Part shown: positions 1 through 10,593 of the stretch, in pieces | How the letters are laid out: each line of letters begins with the position of its first letter | Numbering within the stretch: position 1 is the stretch's first letter | Assembly (NCBI GenBank): GCA_902497145.1 | Contig: CABVDR010000007.1 | Location: forward strand, 7,894 to 71,893 | Length of the DNA: 64,000 bases | DNA from: an uncultured Oscillospiraceae bacterium | GTDB lineage: Bacteria > Bacillota > Clostridia > Oscillospirales > Oscillospiraceae | Reading direction: 5' to 3' | Position numbers and translations under genes: made by a program | The notes under the pieces: model-generated | The model's database searches: none | Told to the model about the DNA's origin: nothing | The model's input: only the letters and a program-made list of their open reading frames with translations

Positions 1-927
1 TTTCACGGCGGCTCCCTCAGCCAGCCCAAGCGGGAGGCCATCCAGGCCGCCATTGAGCAGACCGGCTACCGCCCCGATGCGGCGGCTCAGTCCCTGCGCA
101 CCAAATCCACCGACTATATCGGCTTTATTGTCCCGAAAATCAGCTCTGACGCCGTCAGCCGGGTCACTGCCGGCGTCACTCAGGAGCTGTCTGAGAAGGG
201 CTACCTGTGTCTCTTGGCCAACACCGACAACGACCCCCAGCAGGAGCTGACCTATCTGGAATTGTTCCAGAGCCGCTGCGTGGCAGGCATCCTGCTCATG
301 GCCACCGTCCTCACTCCCCGACACCAGGAGATGCTCCGCCAGTGCACCGTGCCGGTGGTGGTGATCGGCCAGCGCTCTCAGAACGTGCCCTGCGTCTACC
401 ACGACGACTTCAATGCCGCCCGGGAGCTGATGGACTGTCTCATCCGGCGGGGCCGGCGGAAGCTGGCCTACATCGGCGTCACCGATCAGGACGTGGCGGC
501 GGGACTCAACCGCCGTCAGGGAGTGCGCGCCGCCCTGACTCAGGCCGGGCTGAACCCGGATATTCCCACCCGCATCAGCCCTTTCACCGTGGAGGGTGGG
601 CGGGCCGCCATGGAGGAGCTGCTGATAGCATACCCTGATCTGGACGGGGTGATGTGCGCCACCGACCTCATCGCCCTGGGCGCCATGTCCGCGCTGCGCT
701 CTGCAGGCAAACGCCTGCCGGAGGATGTGAGCGTGGCAGGCATTGACGACAGCTGGGCCGGGGTCCATGTATCCCCCAAGCTCACCACCGCCCACTTCTA
801 CTACGAGGACTGCGGTGTGGAAGCCGCGCGTCTGCTCCTGTCCATGGCCCAGGATAAGCAGCGGGAGGACGCCCCGGTGCATCAAACCATGCTGGGCTAT
901 ACCGTGATTCACCGGGAATCCATTTAA
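1..927 (+). CDS. LacI-family transcriptional regulator (5' end outside window)
   Basis: The reading frame is open from base 1, so the gene begins upstream and the first helices of the DNA-binding domain are missing. The visible protein starts in the second half of a LacI helix-turn-helix and hinge (KREAIQAAIEQTGYRPDAAA, then the SLRTKSTDYIGFI transition). It continues into a periplasmic-binding-protein-like sensor domain with the family's typical IDDSWAG stretch near its end. It should bind DNA as a dimer and respond to a small effector, probably a sugar, but the ligand cannot be read. malQ lies about 1.1 kb downstream, so maltodextrin control is possible but unproven. A strong terminator follows the stop. 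Confidence 0.93.
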   Translation, partial: FHGGSLSQPKREAIQAAIEQTGYRPDAAAQSLRTKSTDYIGFIVPKISSDAVSRVTAGVTQELSEKGYLCLLANTDNDPQQELTYLELFQSRCVAGILLMATVLTPRHQEMLRQCTVPVVVIGQRSQNVPCVYHDDFNAARELMDCLIRRGRRKLAYIGVTDQDVAAGLNRRQGVRAALTQAGLNPDIPTRISPFTVEGGRAAMEELLIAYPDLDGVMCATDLIALGAMSALRSAGKRLPEDVSVAGIDDSWAGVHVSPKLTTAHFYYEDCGVEAARLLLSMAQDKQREDAPVHQTMLGYTVIHRESI

Positions 928-932
928 TCTTG

Positions 933-966
933 CGCCGGAGGGATTTTCTTCCCTCCGGCGTTTTTT
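933..966 (+). terminator. Intrinsic terminator after lacI-family gene
   Basis: An 11-bp GC-rich stem (CGCCGGAGGGA with TCCCTCCGGCG) has a short T-rich loop and is followed by six T residues. Confidence 0.9.
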
Positions 967-970
967 CGCC

Positions 971-999
971 TTGCAGCCCGGGGCAAATTGCGCTATGCT
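971..999 (+). promoter_or_regulatory. Promoter of the esterase gene
   Basis: TTGCAG at 971-976 and TATGCT at 994-999 are 17 bp apart, just after the upstream terminator and about 30 bp before the next start codon. Confidence 0.55.
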
Positions 1000-1028
1000 G
1001 AACCTACACCCAAAAAGGAGGGATTTTT

Positions 1029-1964
1029 ATGGGACGTTTGATCCGCCGTCTGATCGACAAAAAGTGGGCCGGAAATGCCCAGCGGGATCAGGTCCGTCTG
1101 GCCTCCCAGCCGCTCCCTCAGGGGGTGGAGGTATGGGAGGGCCTGCCCTACCTGGCGGACGGCCACCCCATGCACACCCTGAACCTGTATCGTCCCAAAG
1201 AAATCTCCGGTCCCCTGCCCACGGTGGTGGATATCCATGGGGGCGGCTGGATGTACGGCGACCGGCAGCTCAACCGGGCCTACTGCATGTATCTGGCCTC
1301 CCGGGGCTACGCGGTAATGGGCATGAGCTACCGCCTGGTGCCCGAGGTGACGGTGGCCGGGCAGGTCCAGGATGTATTTTCCAGCCTCCACTGGCTATCG
1401 CAGCACGGGGAAGAATACAGCTTTGACCTGAGCCGGGTGCTGCTCACCGGGGACTCCGCCGGGGGACACCTCACCGGCCTCACCGCCTGCGTGCAGCTCT
1501 CCCCCGCCCTCCAGACTCTCTACCAGGTGGAGCCCCTCCCCTTCTCCTTCACCGCCCTTGCCATCGCCCATGGGGTGTGCGATGTGCACCGCTTTCGCCT
1601 GTTCACCCCCCTGCTGGACCGCGCCCTCACCCGGGAGTACCTCCACCTGCTGCTGGGCCGCCCCTGGCAGCGCTCCCCTCTGCGGGGCCACGTCAGCTTC
1701 GAGGATACCGCCCCCGGGCTCCCTCTGCCCCCCATCCTGGTCATCGCCAGTCAGCCCGACCGCTACTACGCCCAGAGCCAGCGGCTGATGGCCTATCTGG
1801 ATGCCTCCCCCCTGCCCCATCGGGTAATCCACTGGTCCCGGCAGCAGAGCGCCAGGGCCACCCATGTCTTTGAGGTGGGCTGGTGGGACTGGCCGGAAAG
1901 CCGGGACACCAACGACCGCACGCTGGCATTCTTCGACCAGGTGTGTCGAGGGGAATATCCTTGA
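1029..1964 (+). CDS. Alpha/beta-hydrolase, HSL/esterase-lipase type
   Basis: This 311-residue cytoplasmic protein has the hormone-sensitive-lipase-family oxyanion motif HGGGW at about residue 74. The nucleophile elbow GDSAGG follows near 145, a plausible acid is in ASQPDRYY near 243, and the catalytic His is in RATHVFEVGW near 280. It should hydrolyse short-chain carboxyl esters; the substrate is unknown. A good ribosome site (AGGAGG) precedes the ATG. The gene sits alone between a terminator and the malQ promoter, which overlaps its stop codon. No signal peptide is seen. Confidence 0.87.
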   Translation: MGRLIRRLIDKKWAGNAQRDQVRLASQPLPQGVEVWEGLPYLADGHPMHTLNLYRPKEISGPLPTVVDIHGGGWMYGDRQLNRAYCMYLASRGYAVMGMSYRLVPEVTVAGQVQDVFSSLHWLSQHGEEYSFDLSRVLLTGDSAGGHLTGLTACVQLSPALQTLYQVEPLPFSFTALAIAHGVCDVHRFRLFTPLLDRALTREYLHLLLGRPWQRSPLRGHVSFEDTAPGLPLPPILVIASQPDRYYAQSQRLMAYLDASPLPHRVIHWSRQQSARATHVFEVGWWDWPESRDTNDRTLAFFDQVCRGEYP

Positions 1965-1988
1965 ATTTTCCAGGGATTCTGGTATACT
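1961..1988 (+). promoter_or_regulatory. malQ promoter
   Basis: TTGAAT at 1961-1966 overlaps the stop codon of the esterase, and TATACT at 1983-1988 follows after 16 bp. Confidence 0.7.
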
Positions 1989-2061
1989 GGAACATATTTC
2001 ATATTGGGTGGAATGGGGCTCCCATTTCGCCCAATAAACCCTGAAAGGAGACCCTGATTTC

Positions 2062-3501
2062 ATGTACGACGCACGCTTCAGCGGCATTCTTCTGGCCGTC
2101 TCCTCCCTGCCGGGCCCCTACGGCATCGGCTCTCTGGGGGCGTCTGCCCGCCGTTTTGTGGACTTTTTGTCTGAGTCTGGCCAGTCCTACTGGCAGATCC
2201 TACCCCTGGTCCCCCTGGGGCACGGAAATTCCCCCTACATGTCCACCTCCGCCTTTGCCGGCAACCCCCTGCTCATCGACCTGGATGAGCTGGCCGCCCA
2301 GGGGCTGCTCACCCCGGAGGAATTGGAAAGCGCCCGGTGTGACAACCCGGACCAGGTGGATTATGAGCGCCTGAATGCCACCCGGATTCCCCTGCTGCGC
2401 AAGGCCTTTGACCGCTATTCCCAGCTCCCCGCCGCCCAGGAGGAGGAGCCAGACCTGCCCTGGCTGGCCGACTACGCCCGCTTTGCCGCCCTCCACGACC
2501 AGTATGAGACCAGCTGGGAGGAGTGGCCCGAGGACGCAGAGCCTGATCCTGACGGGGTGGCCTTCCATATCTTCCTCCAGGACACCTTCTATCGCCAGTG
2601 GTTCCATTTGAAGGAGTACGCCAACCAGAAGCACATCCGCATCATGGGCGACATCCCCTTCTACCTGTCCGCCGACAGCGTGGAGCGCTGGTCCCACCCG
2701 GAGCTGTTCCAGCTGGACAAGGACGGCCATCTGGCCAACGTGGCCGGCGTGCCTCCGGATGCCTTCACCTCCGACGGCCAGTTCTGGGGCAACCCCTTAT
2801 ATGACTGGAAGGGCAACAAAAAGGGAGTCTTTGCCTTCTGGCGGGAGCGCATCACCTGGTGCGCCCGGCTCTACGACGCCATCCGCATCGACCACTTCCG
2901 GGCCTTCCACACCTACTGGTCCATTCCCGCGGATGCTGAGACCGCCAAGGAGGGCCACTGGGAGCCCGGCCCCGGCATGGAGCTGCTGAAGGTTCTCCAG
3001 CGCACCGCCCCCAAGCTGGAGCTGATCGCCGAGGACCTGGGCGACCTGGATGCCGACGCACTGAAATTTGTGCGCACCTGCGGCATCCCCGGCATGAAGG
3101 TACTGGTCTTCGCCTTTGACCACCTGGGGGAGAGCGCCTATCTGCCCCACAACTGCGATAAATTCTCCGTGGTGTACACCGGCACCCACGACACCCCCAC
3201 CTTTATGGAGTTTTTGACCCAGGGCAACCCCGACCAGGCCCGCTTCGCCCGGCAGTATCTGCGGCTGCGGGAGGACGAGGGACTGGGGTGGGGCCTCATT
3301 GCAGGAGCCTGGGCTGCAGGCAGCTATCTGGCCATCGCCCCCCTCCAGGACGTGCTGAGCCTGGGGGCTGACGCCCGGATGAACACCCCCGGCACCTCCG
3401 GTCCTCACAACTGGTCCTGGCGGGTGCGCATGGACGCCTTCAACCCCTACGTCTCCGGCAAGCTGCGGGAGATCACCCGCACCTACCGCCGGTGCCTGTA
3501 A
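2062..3501 (+). CDS. malQ: 4-alpha-glucanotransferase (amylomaltase)
   Basis: This 479-residue GH77 enzyme moves alpha-1,4-glucan segments between maltodextrins in the cytoplasm. It begins with the family hallmark SSLPGPYGIGSLG and continues with GHGNSPY. The catalytic regions include IRIDHFRAF (nucleophile Asp), IAEDLGDL (acid/base Glu) and YTGTHDTPT (third carboxylate). The length is normal for the family. GGAGACC lies upstream of the ATG. The gene has its own promoter and a shared terminator and looks monocistronic. Together with the GH13 amylase near 24 kb it points to use of starch or glycogen fragments. Confidence 0.96.
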   Translation: MYDARFSGILLAVSSLPGPYGIGSLGASARRFVDFLSESGQSYWQILPLVPLGHGNSPYMSTSAFAGNPLLIDLDELAAQGLLTPEELESARCDNPDQVDYERLNATRIPLLRKAFDRYSQLPAAQEEEPDLPWLADYARFAALHDQYETSWEEWPEDAEPDPDGVAFHIFLQDTFYRQWFHLKEYANQKHIRIMGDIPFYLSADSVERWSHPELFQLDKDGHLANVAGVPPDAFTSDGQFWGNPLYDWKGNKKGVFAFWRERITWCARLYDAIRIDHFRAFHTYWSIPADAETAKEGHWEPGPGMELLKVLQRTAPKLELIAEDLGDLDADALKFVRTCGIPGMKVLVFAFDHLGESAYLPHNCDKFSVVYTGTHDTPTFMEFLTQGNPDQARFARQYLRLREDEGLGWGLIAGAWAAGSYLAIAPLQDVLSLGADARMNTPGTSGPHNWSWRVRMDAFNPYVSGKLREITRTYRRCL

Positions 3502-3539
3502 GGCGTATTCTTTGAATTAAATATTACATCATGTATAAA

Positions 3540-3568
3540 AAACGACGGAGCGTTTGCTCCGTCGTTTT
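3540..3568. terminator. Bidirectional terminator between malQ and ftsH
   Basis: The ACGACGGAGC / GCTCCGTCGT stem with a GTTT loop is flanked by A-runs on the left and T-runs on the right, so it can stop both convergent genes. Confidence 0.88.
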
Positions 3569-3585
3569 TGTTTTATGATGGGGTT

Positions 3586-5784
<2,199 letters not shown>

Positions 5785-5873
5785 ATGAGAATACCTCCGT
5801 CGCTTGCACGTACCAAATATGGACAGCCGCATCCCCGGAAGGGGGGCGCTTCCTTGGCAAATTAACAGTCCTT

Positions 5874-5902
5874 ACTATACCACACTCTTCCTTTAAAAAC
5901 AA
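5874..5902 (-). promoter_or_regulatory. ftsH promoter
   Basis: On the minus strand, TTGTTT (5897-5902) and TATAGT (5874-5879) are separated by 17 bp, about 90 bp upstream of the TTG start. Confidence 0.7.
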
Positions 5903-6039
5903 GAAAGAGTGCTGTAAACTTTCTGTGAAACCCCGGCATGGCAGCGGAATTTTTCCCTTCCCTCGGGGTGGAAAGTATGGTATAGTATATTTTGTATCGC
6001 ATTTTGATTTTTACTGCTCATTTGGGAGGTTTTCAATAT

Positions 6040-6825
6040 ATGAACAAGCGTCCCCCCCTGCGCCGCTCCGCCCCCATCGAGGCGGAAAGCGACGGCGTGA
6101 TCGAAGGCCGCAACGCGGTCATCGAAGCCCTGCGGGCCGGCGTCACCATCGACAAAATTTTCATTGCCAAGGGGGAGACGGACTCCACCCTGGGCCATAT
6201 CGCCTCCACCGCCCGGGATAAGGGCATCGTGGTGGTGGACGCCGACCGGCGCAAGCTGGACGGCATGAGCCGCACCCACTCCCACCAGGGCGTTATCGCC
6301 CTGTGCGCCGTGCGGGAGTATGTCACCGTGGACGACATCCTCAATGTGGCCCGGGAGAAGGGAGAAAATCCCCTGATCGTGGTGTGCGACGAGCTCAGCG
6401 ACCCCCACAACCTGGGGGCGGTGATCCGCACCGCTGACGCCGCCGGAGCCCACGGGGTCATCATCCCCAAGCGCCGCTCCGCCGGTCTCACCGCCGTGGT
6501 GGCCAAGACCTCCGCCGGAGCGGTAGCCCACGTCCCCGTGGCCCGGGTGCCCAACCTGGTGGCCGCCCTGAAGGAGCTGCAGCAGGCGGGTGTGTGGATT
6601 TTCGGCACCGCTGCCCAGGGCACCACCTCCCTCTATCAGGCCGATCTGAAGGGCCCCGCCGCCATCGTCATCGGCAGCGAGGGGGACGGCATGGGCCGTC
6701 TGGTCACCGAGAGCTGTGACTTCACCGTCTCCATCCCCATGTTCGGCAAAATCAACTCCCTCAACGCCTCGGCCGCCGCTGCCGTGCTTCTCTACGAGGC
6801 TGTGCGTCAGCGCACCGGCGGATAA
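6040..6825 (+). CDS. rlmB: 23S rRNA (guanosine-2'-O-)-methyltransferase, RlmB/TrmH-like
   Basis: This 261-residue SPOUT enzyme uses S-adenosylmethionine to methylate ribose in 23S rRNA. It has an N-terminal substrate-binding part (residues 15-95), then the TrmH motifs: NLGAVIRTADAAGAHGVI near 131, IVIGSEGDGMGRL near 212 and INSLNASAAAAVLLYE near 240. GGGAGG lies 9 bp before the chosen ATG; a farther upstream ATG at 5992 has no ribosome site. A TATAGT box at 5981-5986 has only a weak -35 partner. It is probably cotranscribed with the next two genes. The guanosine specificity is inferred from the family. Confidence 0.92.
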   Translation: MNKRPPLRRSAPIEAESDGVIEGRNAVIEALRAGVTIDKIFIAKGETDSTLGHIASTARDKGIVVVDADRRKLDGMSRTHSHQGVIALCAVREYVTVDDILNVAREKGENPLIVVCDELSDPHNLGAVIRTADAAGAHGVIIPKRRSAGLTAVVAKTSAGAVAHVPVARVPNLVAALKELQQAGVWIFGTAAQGTTSLYQADLKGPAAIVIGSEGDGMGRLVTESCDFTVSIPMFGKINSLNASAAAAVLLYEAVRQRTGG

Positions 6826-6855
6826 CGATTTTCCCCAACCACCAAGGAGCCGCTT

Positions 6856-9141
6856 ATGCGCCAGCGTGATCGTGATAAGGAAAAACTGAACAAAAATGAC
6901 GACCTGGAGGATATGAAGTCCCTCATCCAGGATGTCAGCGAGGAACCCTATTCCCTGGAAGATATTTTGGCCGAATACGGCACCCGGCGCAGCACCGTGC
7001 GCACCGCCGTTCCTGTCGGTCCCCCGGAGGGCAAGGTGCTGGCTTTTCCCAGCCAGACCGCTCCCCAGTCTCCCCAGGAGGAGCCTGACGACTCCCACGA
7101 TCTGGAGGACGAGTCGGACTCCCAGCCGGAGGAGCCCCAGGAAAATGAGGAGGCCCCGGAGGACGCGTCGGCTTCCCCGCCGGATTCCACCCCTGATACC
7201 ACCGAAGAGCCGGAAGAAGCGGAAGATGAGGAGAACGGGGAGGAAGAAGACTCCGGCGTTGTAGAATTTCCTCCGGAGGAGAGTCTGCTCTCCTCCCTGC
7301 TCAAACGCCTGGGCAAGAAGGCGGACCGGTACGCCGACCAAATGTTCCAGGAGTCGGAGGACATGGACGAGGAGGAGATCCGCCGCCTGGAGGAGCTGAT
7401 CCCCGGCACAGACCAGGAGGACGAGCCCCCCCAGCCTCGGACTCCCAGTCTGCTCTACCGCCTGCTCCACCGCCCCCGGCGGGAGGAGCCCATGCCCCCG
7501 GACACCGCCCCCCAGCAGCTGGCCCGCTCCTACGGCAAGGGGCTCAAGGGGCTGCGGCTGCGCTCTCTGTTTATTTTCCTTTTGTCGGTGGCCGCCATCG
7601 TCCAGTTGGTGGTGCCCGCCCTTAACTATGTGTGGCTGCCCCCGCTGGACAGCTACCAGCTTCAGGTATGGATTGCCTGCGGACTGCTGGGCGTGGGCTT
7701 TCTGCTCTCCGCTGATGTGCTGTTTGTGGGCTTGGTCCGGGCCTTTCGGGGGAAGATCGGCATGGACACCCTGTGTGCCCTGTCGGTGATCTTCACCCTG
7801 GCAGATGGCCTGTTCCTCTCGGTGGCCCAAAACCGGGAGGGCCAGCTGCCCTACACCGCCCCGGTGCTGGTGGGCCTGTTTTTCCTCACTCACGGCACCT
7901 ACCACAAGCGGTGCGGCCTCCGTTTGGCCTGCCGTACGGCAGCCGCCGCCGCGGAGCCCTACGTACTTACCCTGGATGAGGGCAAGTGGAACGGCCGGGA
8001 CACCTATTGCAAGTGGTCCGGTACCCCCAATGGCTTCGGCAGTCAGGTTCAGACCGACGACGGAGCTCAGCGGATTTACAGCCGCTACTGCCCCGTCTTG
8101 CTGATTGCCTGTCTGCTTTTTTCCCTGCTCTCCTCGGTGGCGGCCAACCGGCCGGAGCACCTGCTGTGGTGCCTTTCGGCCACCTTCACCGCCGCCTCCG
8201 CCTTTGGCTCCGCCCTGGTCTATGGACGGCCTTTCCACAAGCTTACCCGCCGTCTCTCCCAGACCGGCGCGGCCCTGGCCGGCTGGCCCGGCCTGGCTCA
8301 GACCCGAAAGGGCGACCGGGTGCTTATCACCGACGGCGACCTGTTTCCCCCTGGCTATGTGGAATTCAATGGCATCAAGGTCTTTGGGGATTACTCCATT
8401 GAGCGGGTGCTCAGCTACACCGCCACCCTGATCCGGGATTCCGGCAGCGGCTTAACCAAGCTCTTCCACGACCTGCTGCGGGCCCAGGGTGCCCTGTTCC
8501 GCCAGGCCGATCACCTGTGCTGCTACGAGGGCGGCGGCCTGTCCGCCAACATCCGGGGCTACCAGGTGCTGGTGGGCTCTGCCGCCTTTATGAATCTGAT
8601 GGAGGTTCCCCTCCCCCCGGGCCTGAATGTGAAAAACGCAGTTTTCTGTGCCATTGACGGGGAACTGGCGGGTATTTTTGCCCTCAACTACACCCTGCCT
8701 GATGGGGTGTTCCCCTCTCTGGACTCCCTGCTGCGGGAGAAGGTGGGCCCGGTTCTGGCCACCCGGGATTTCAACATCATCCCCGCCATGCTCCACCAGC
8801 GTTTCAAGCTGGCCTCGGACAAGATGGACTTCCCCCCGGTGGAGCGCCGCCGGGAGCTGTCCGATCCGGAGCAGCCCCACAACCATATTCTCACCGCGGT
8901 TCTGTGCCGGGAAGGTCTGGTACCCTACGCCGATTCCGTGGTAGGCGCCCGGCGGCTGCGCCGTGCCACCCGTTTGGGCGCAGTACTGGCCTGCGTGGGC
9001 TCCACCGTGGGGGTACTGCTAGCCTACTACCTGACAGCAGTCACTGCTTTTGGCTCCCTGTCCCCTCTGAACCTGCTCATCTTCCTCATCACCTGGCTGC
9101 TCCCGGTGTGGTTTCTCACCAGCTGGGTGCCCCGATACTGA
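6856..9141 (+). CDS. Degenerate P1B-type ATPase-like membrane protein, catalytic motifs lost
   Basis: The 761-residue protein has a soluble, very acidic N-terminal half (about 1-220, rich in Glu, Asp and Pro) followed by several membrane segments. From residue 297 on it can be laid over heavy-metal P-type ATPases. GKIGMDTLCAL (about 299) matches the P1B MDTL/MDVL signature. The CPC of the transport helix is replaced by Ala-Ala-Ser at about 446-448. DKTGT is replaced by TDGDL at about 492-496. A nucleotide-domain-like VLVGSAAFM (about 571) and DGELAGIFAL (about 601) remain. GDGxND is absent, and the C-terminal membrane pair is retained. It should therefore not pump by phosphorylation. It is probably in an operon with rlmB and the GNAT gene. 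The homology is my reading and needs a profile search. Confidence 0.6.
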   Translation: MRQRDRDKEKLNKNDDLEDMKSLIQDVSEEPYSLEDILAEYGTRRSTVRTAVPVGPPEGKVLAFPSQTAPQSPQEEPDDSHDLEDESDSQPEEPQENEEAPEDASASPPDSTPDTTEEPEEAEDEENGEEEDSGVVEFPPEESLLSSLLKRLGKKADRYADQMFQESEDMDEEEIRRLEELIPGTDQEDEPPQPRTPSLLYRLLHRPRREEPMPPDTAPQQLARSYGKGLKGLRLRSLFIFLLSVAAIVQLVVPALNYVWLPPLDSYQLQVWIACGLLGVGFLLSADVLFVGLVRAFRGKIGMDTLCALSVIFTLADGLFLSVAQNREGQLPYTAPVLVGLFFLTHGTYHKRCGLRLACRTAAAAAEPYVLTLDEGKWNGRDTYCKWSGTPNGFGSQVQTDDGAQRIYSRYCPVLLIACLLFSLLSSVAANRPEHLLWCLSATFTAASAFGSALVYGRPFHKLTRRLSQTGAALAGWPGLAQTRKGDRVLITDGDLFPPGYVEFNGIKVFGDYSIERVLSYTATLIRDSGSGLTKLFHDLLRAQGALFRQADHLCCYEGGGLSANIRGYQVLVGSAAFMNLMEVPLPPGLNVKNAVFCAIDGELAGIFALNYTLPDGVFPSLDSLLREKVGPVLATRDFNIIPAMLHQRFKLASDKMDFPPVERRRELSDPEQPHNHILTAVLCREGLVPYADSVVGARRLRRATRLGAVLACVGSTVGVLLAYYLTAVTAFGSLSPLNLLIFLITWLLPVWFLTSWVPRY

Positions 9142-9161
9142 TTTTTTAAGGAGGCGTTTCC

Positions 9162-9683
9162 ATGATCCGTCCCGCCCAAGCCCAAGATTTGCCCGCCATT
9201 GCCGTCATCTATGAGGCGATTCTGGCGCAGGAGGACGCTCGCCCCGTCTCCTTCACCAACTGGCAGCGGGGCAAGTACCCCACCATTGACACGGCCCGGG
9301 CCGCCCTGGAGGCAGGTACCCTCTTTACCGCAGAGGAGAACGGGGAGGTGTACGGCTGCGTCAATCTCAACGGGGATCAGCTGCCTGAGTACGCCGCCAT
9401 TCCCTGGCAGTATGCCGCCGATGACAGCCAGGTGGGCGTCATCCACACCCTGGTCATCCATCCCGCCTGGTCCGGCAAGGGTAAGGCCCGGGAGCTGGTA
9501 TGCTTCTGCGAAGAGCACTGCCGCCAACAGGGCAAGCGGGTCATCCGCCTGGACACCTATGTGAACAACCAGCCCGCCAATTCCATGTATCCCCGCCTGG
9601 GCTACCGCTTTGCGGGGACGGGGCACTTCCTCTTCCAGGGCTTCCTGCCGGAGGACCTGAACTGCTACGAAAAATTGCTGTAA
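9162..9683 (+). CDS. GNAT-family N-acetyltransferase
   Basis: This 173-residue protein has the GNAT layout. It starts with MIRPAQAQDLPAIAVIYEAI, has the core strand VIHTLVIHPAWSGKGKARELV (acetyl-CoA pyrophosphate loop of the Q/RxxGxG/A type, here SGKGKA), and ends with RLDTYVNNQPANSMYPRLGYRFAG. It transfers an acetyl group to an unknown amine. TAAGGAGG lies 8 bp before the ATG, only 20 bp after the preceding gene, so it is the last gene of the rlmB transcription unit. Confidence 0.9.
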   Translation: MIRPAQAQDLPAIAVIYEAILAQEDARPVSFTNWQRGKYPTIDTARAALEAGTLFTAEENGEVYGCVNLNGDQLPEYAAIPWQYAADDSQVGVIHTLVIHPAWSGKGKARELVCFCEEHCRQQGKRVIRLDTYVNNQPANSMYPRLGYRFAGTGHFLFQGFLPEDLNCYEKLL

Positions 9684-9687
9684 GCGA

Positions 9688-9725
9688 TAAAAAATGGAGT
9701 GGACCGCGGTCCACTCCATTTTTTA
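9688..9725. terminator. Bidirectional terminator, GNAT / bioY
   Basis: A near-perfect palindrome AAAAAATGGAGTGGACC / GGTCCACTCCATTTTTT lies between the convergent genes and can act on both strands. Confidence 0.92.
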
Positions 9726-9731
9726 TGTTGT

Positions 9732-10301
9732 TCAGATATGCAACAGGCCCGACTTTTCCAGCCGTCCCCGGATCATGGGCCCCATGGTCATGGCCAGGGC
9801 CATTTTGACCAGATCGCCCACAATAAAGGGGATCACACACATCCACAGGGCGGCCATCACTCCGGTGTGGGTGGAGAAGCAGAACCAGGCGGTCCCCAGG
9901 GCGTAACACACGGCGGTGCCCAGGATCATGCCCAGCAACTGGAGCAGGCGGTTGTGGGTGTGGTCAATGACCAGCCCGGCGATCACCGCCATGGGCAGAA
10001 ACCCAATAATATAGCCTCCAGTGGGACCGGCCAGCTTACCCAGTCCTCCGGCAAACCCGGAGAACACCGGCACGCCCACCATGCCAATGAGCATGTAGAC
10101 AATGTAGCTCACCGAGGCCCGCTTCCACCCCAGAAGATACAGGGTAAAGTAGATCACCAGATTGGTAAAGGAGATGGGCACCTCTCCAATGGGAATGGAC
10201 AGAGGGGCCAGTACACAGGTCACCGCCGTCATCACAGCGATCATGGACATCACATAGATCTTGCCCCGATTGCTGGCGGCGGGCGCAGGCGATTGGGTCA
10301 T
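9732..10301 (-). CDS. bioY: Biotin ECF transporter S component BioY
   Basis: This 189-residue membrane protein binds biotin for uptake through an ECF transporter. It has about six hydrophobic helices and family stretches such as SIPIGEVPISFTNLVIY and GPTGGYIIGFLPMAV. The start at 10301 follows AAAGGAAGG by 7 bp; an upstream in-frame ATG at 10403 falls inside the promoter and is rejected. No ECF ATPases lie nearby, so it must use shared energising subunits encoded elsewhere. Its promoter overlaps a BirA-like operator, so it is expected to be repressed by biotin-loaded BirA. Confidence 0.93.
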   Translation of the reverse strand: MTQSPAPAASNRGKIYVMSMIAVMTAVTCVLAPLSIPIGEVPISFTNLVIYFTLYLLGWKRASVSYIVYMLIGMVGVPVFSGFAGGLGKLAGPTGGYIIGFLPMAVIAGLVIDHTHNRLLQLLGMILGTAVCYALGTAWFCFSTHTGVMAALWMCVIPFIVGDLVKMALAMTMGPMIRGRLEKSGLLHI

Positions 10302-10325
10302 GGGTCGTTCCTTCCTTTCTCCGCA

Positions 10326-10350
10326 GGCGGGAGACACAACGTCTCCCGCC
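10326..10350 (-). promoter_or_regulatory. Leader hairpin of bioY mRNA
   Basis: A perfect 10-bp stem (GGCGGGAGAC / GTCTCCCGCC) with a 5-nt loop lies between the bioY promoter and its ribosome site. No T-run follows, so it is not a terminator. It may shield the 5' end. Confidence 0.6.
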
Positions 10351-10352
10351 AA

Positions 10353-10384
10353 ATTGTCAACCAAAACTGAGATGAGTATACAAT
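10353..10384 (-). promoter_or_regulatory. BirA-like operator
   Basis: ATTGTCAAC, 14 bp, then GTATACAAT form an imperfect inverted repeat (7 of 9 positions) of the size and type bound by BirA. It covers the -10 box of bioY. A second half-site copy, ATTGTCAACC, overlaps the -35 box. The gene identity supports the assignment; binding is inferred. Confidence 0.6.
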
Positions 10385-10403
10385 CTCCCGTTTTAATTGT
10401 CAA
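10375..10403 (-). promoter_or_regulatory. bioY promoter
   Basis: On the minus strand the consensus TTGACA (10398-10403) is followed after 17 bp by TATACT (10375-10380). Confidence 0.85.
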
Positions 10404-10445
10404 CCCCTTTTATGCGTGGTTTACTATTCCCATTCTGGTTGCTGC

Positions 10446-10474
10446 TTGCATTTTTTCTCCCTTTCCGGTATAAT
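10446..10474 (+). promoter_or_regulatory. Promoter of the S-layer-homology gene
   Basis: TTGCAT and TATAAT are 17 bp apart. The transcript would have a leader of about 110 nt. That leader contains a small AGCCT-TTT-AGGCT hairpin followed by a T-run near 10557-10570, too weak to call an attenuator. Confidence 0.8.
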
Positions 10475-10593
10475 ATTTTCCTAAGATCAGGTAAAACTTT
10501 CTGATATCCTACTCCGGAACCGGATTTTTCCTGTTTCGGCCTTACAAGCCTTTTAGGCTAAATTTTTTCAATCATGGAAAGGAACAATCCCAA

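Noticed and set aside
5893..8238. 781-codon open frame opposite rlmB and the ATPase-like gene
   Set aside because: Antisense shadow; rlmB motifs on the plus strand are clear.
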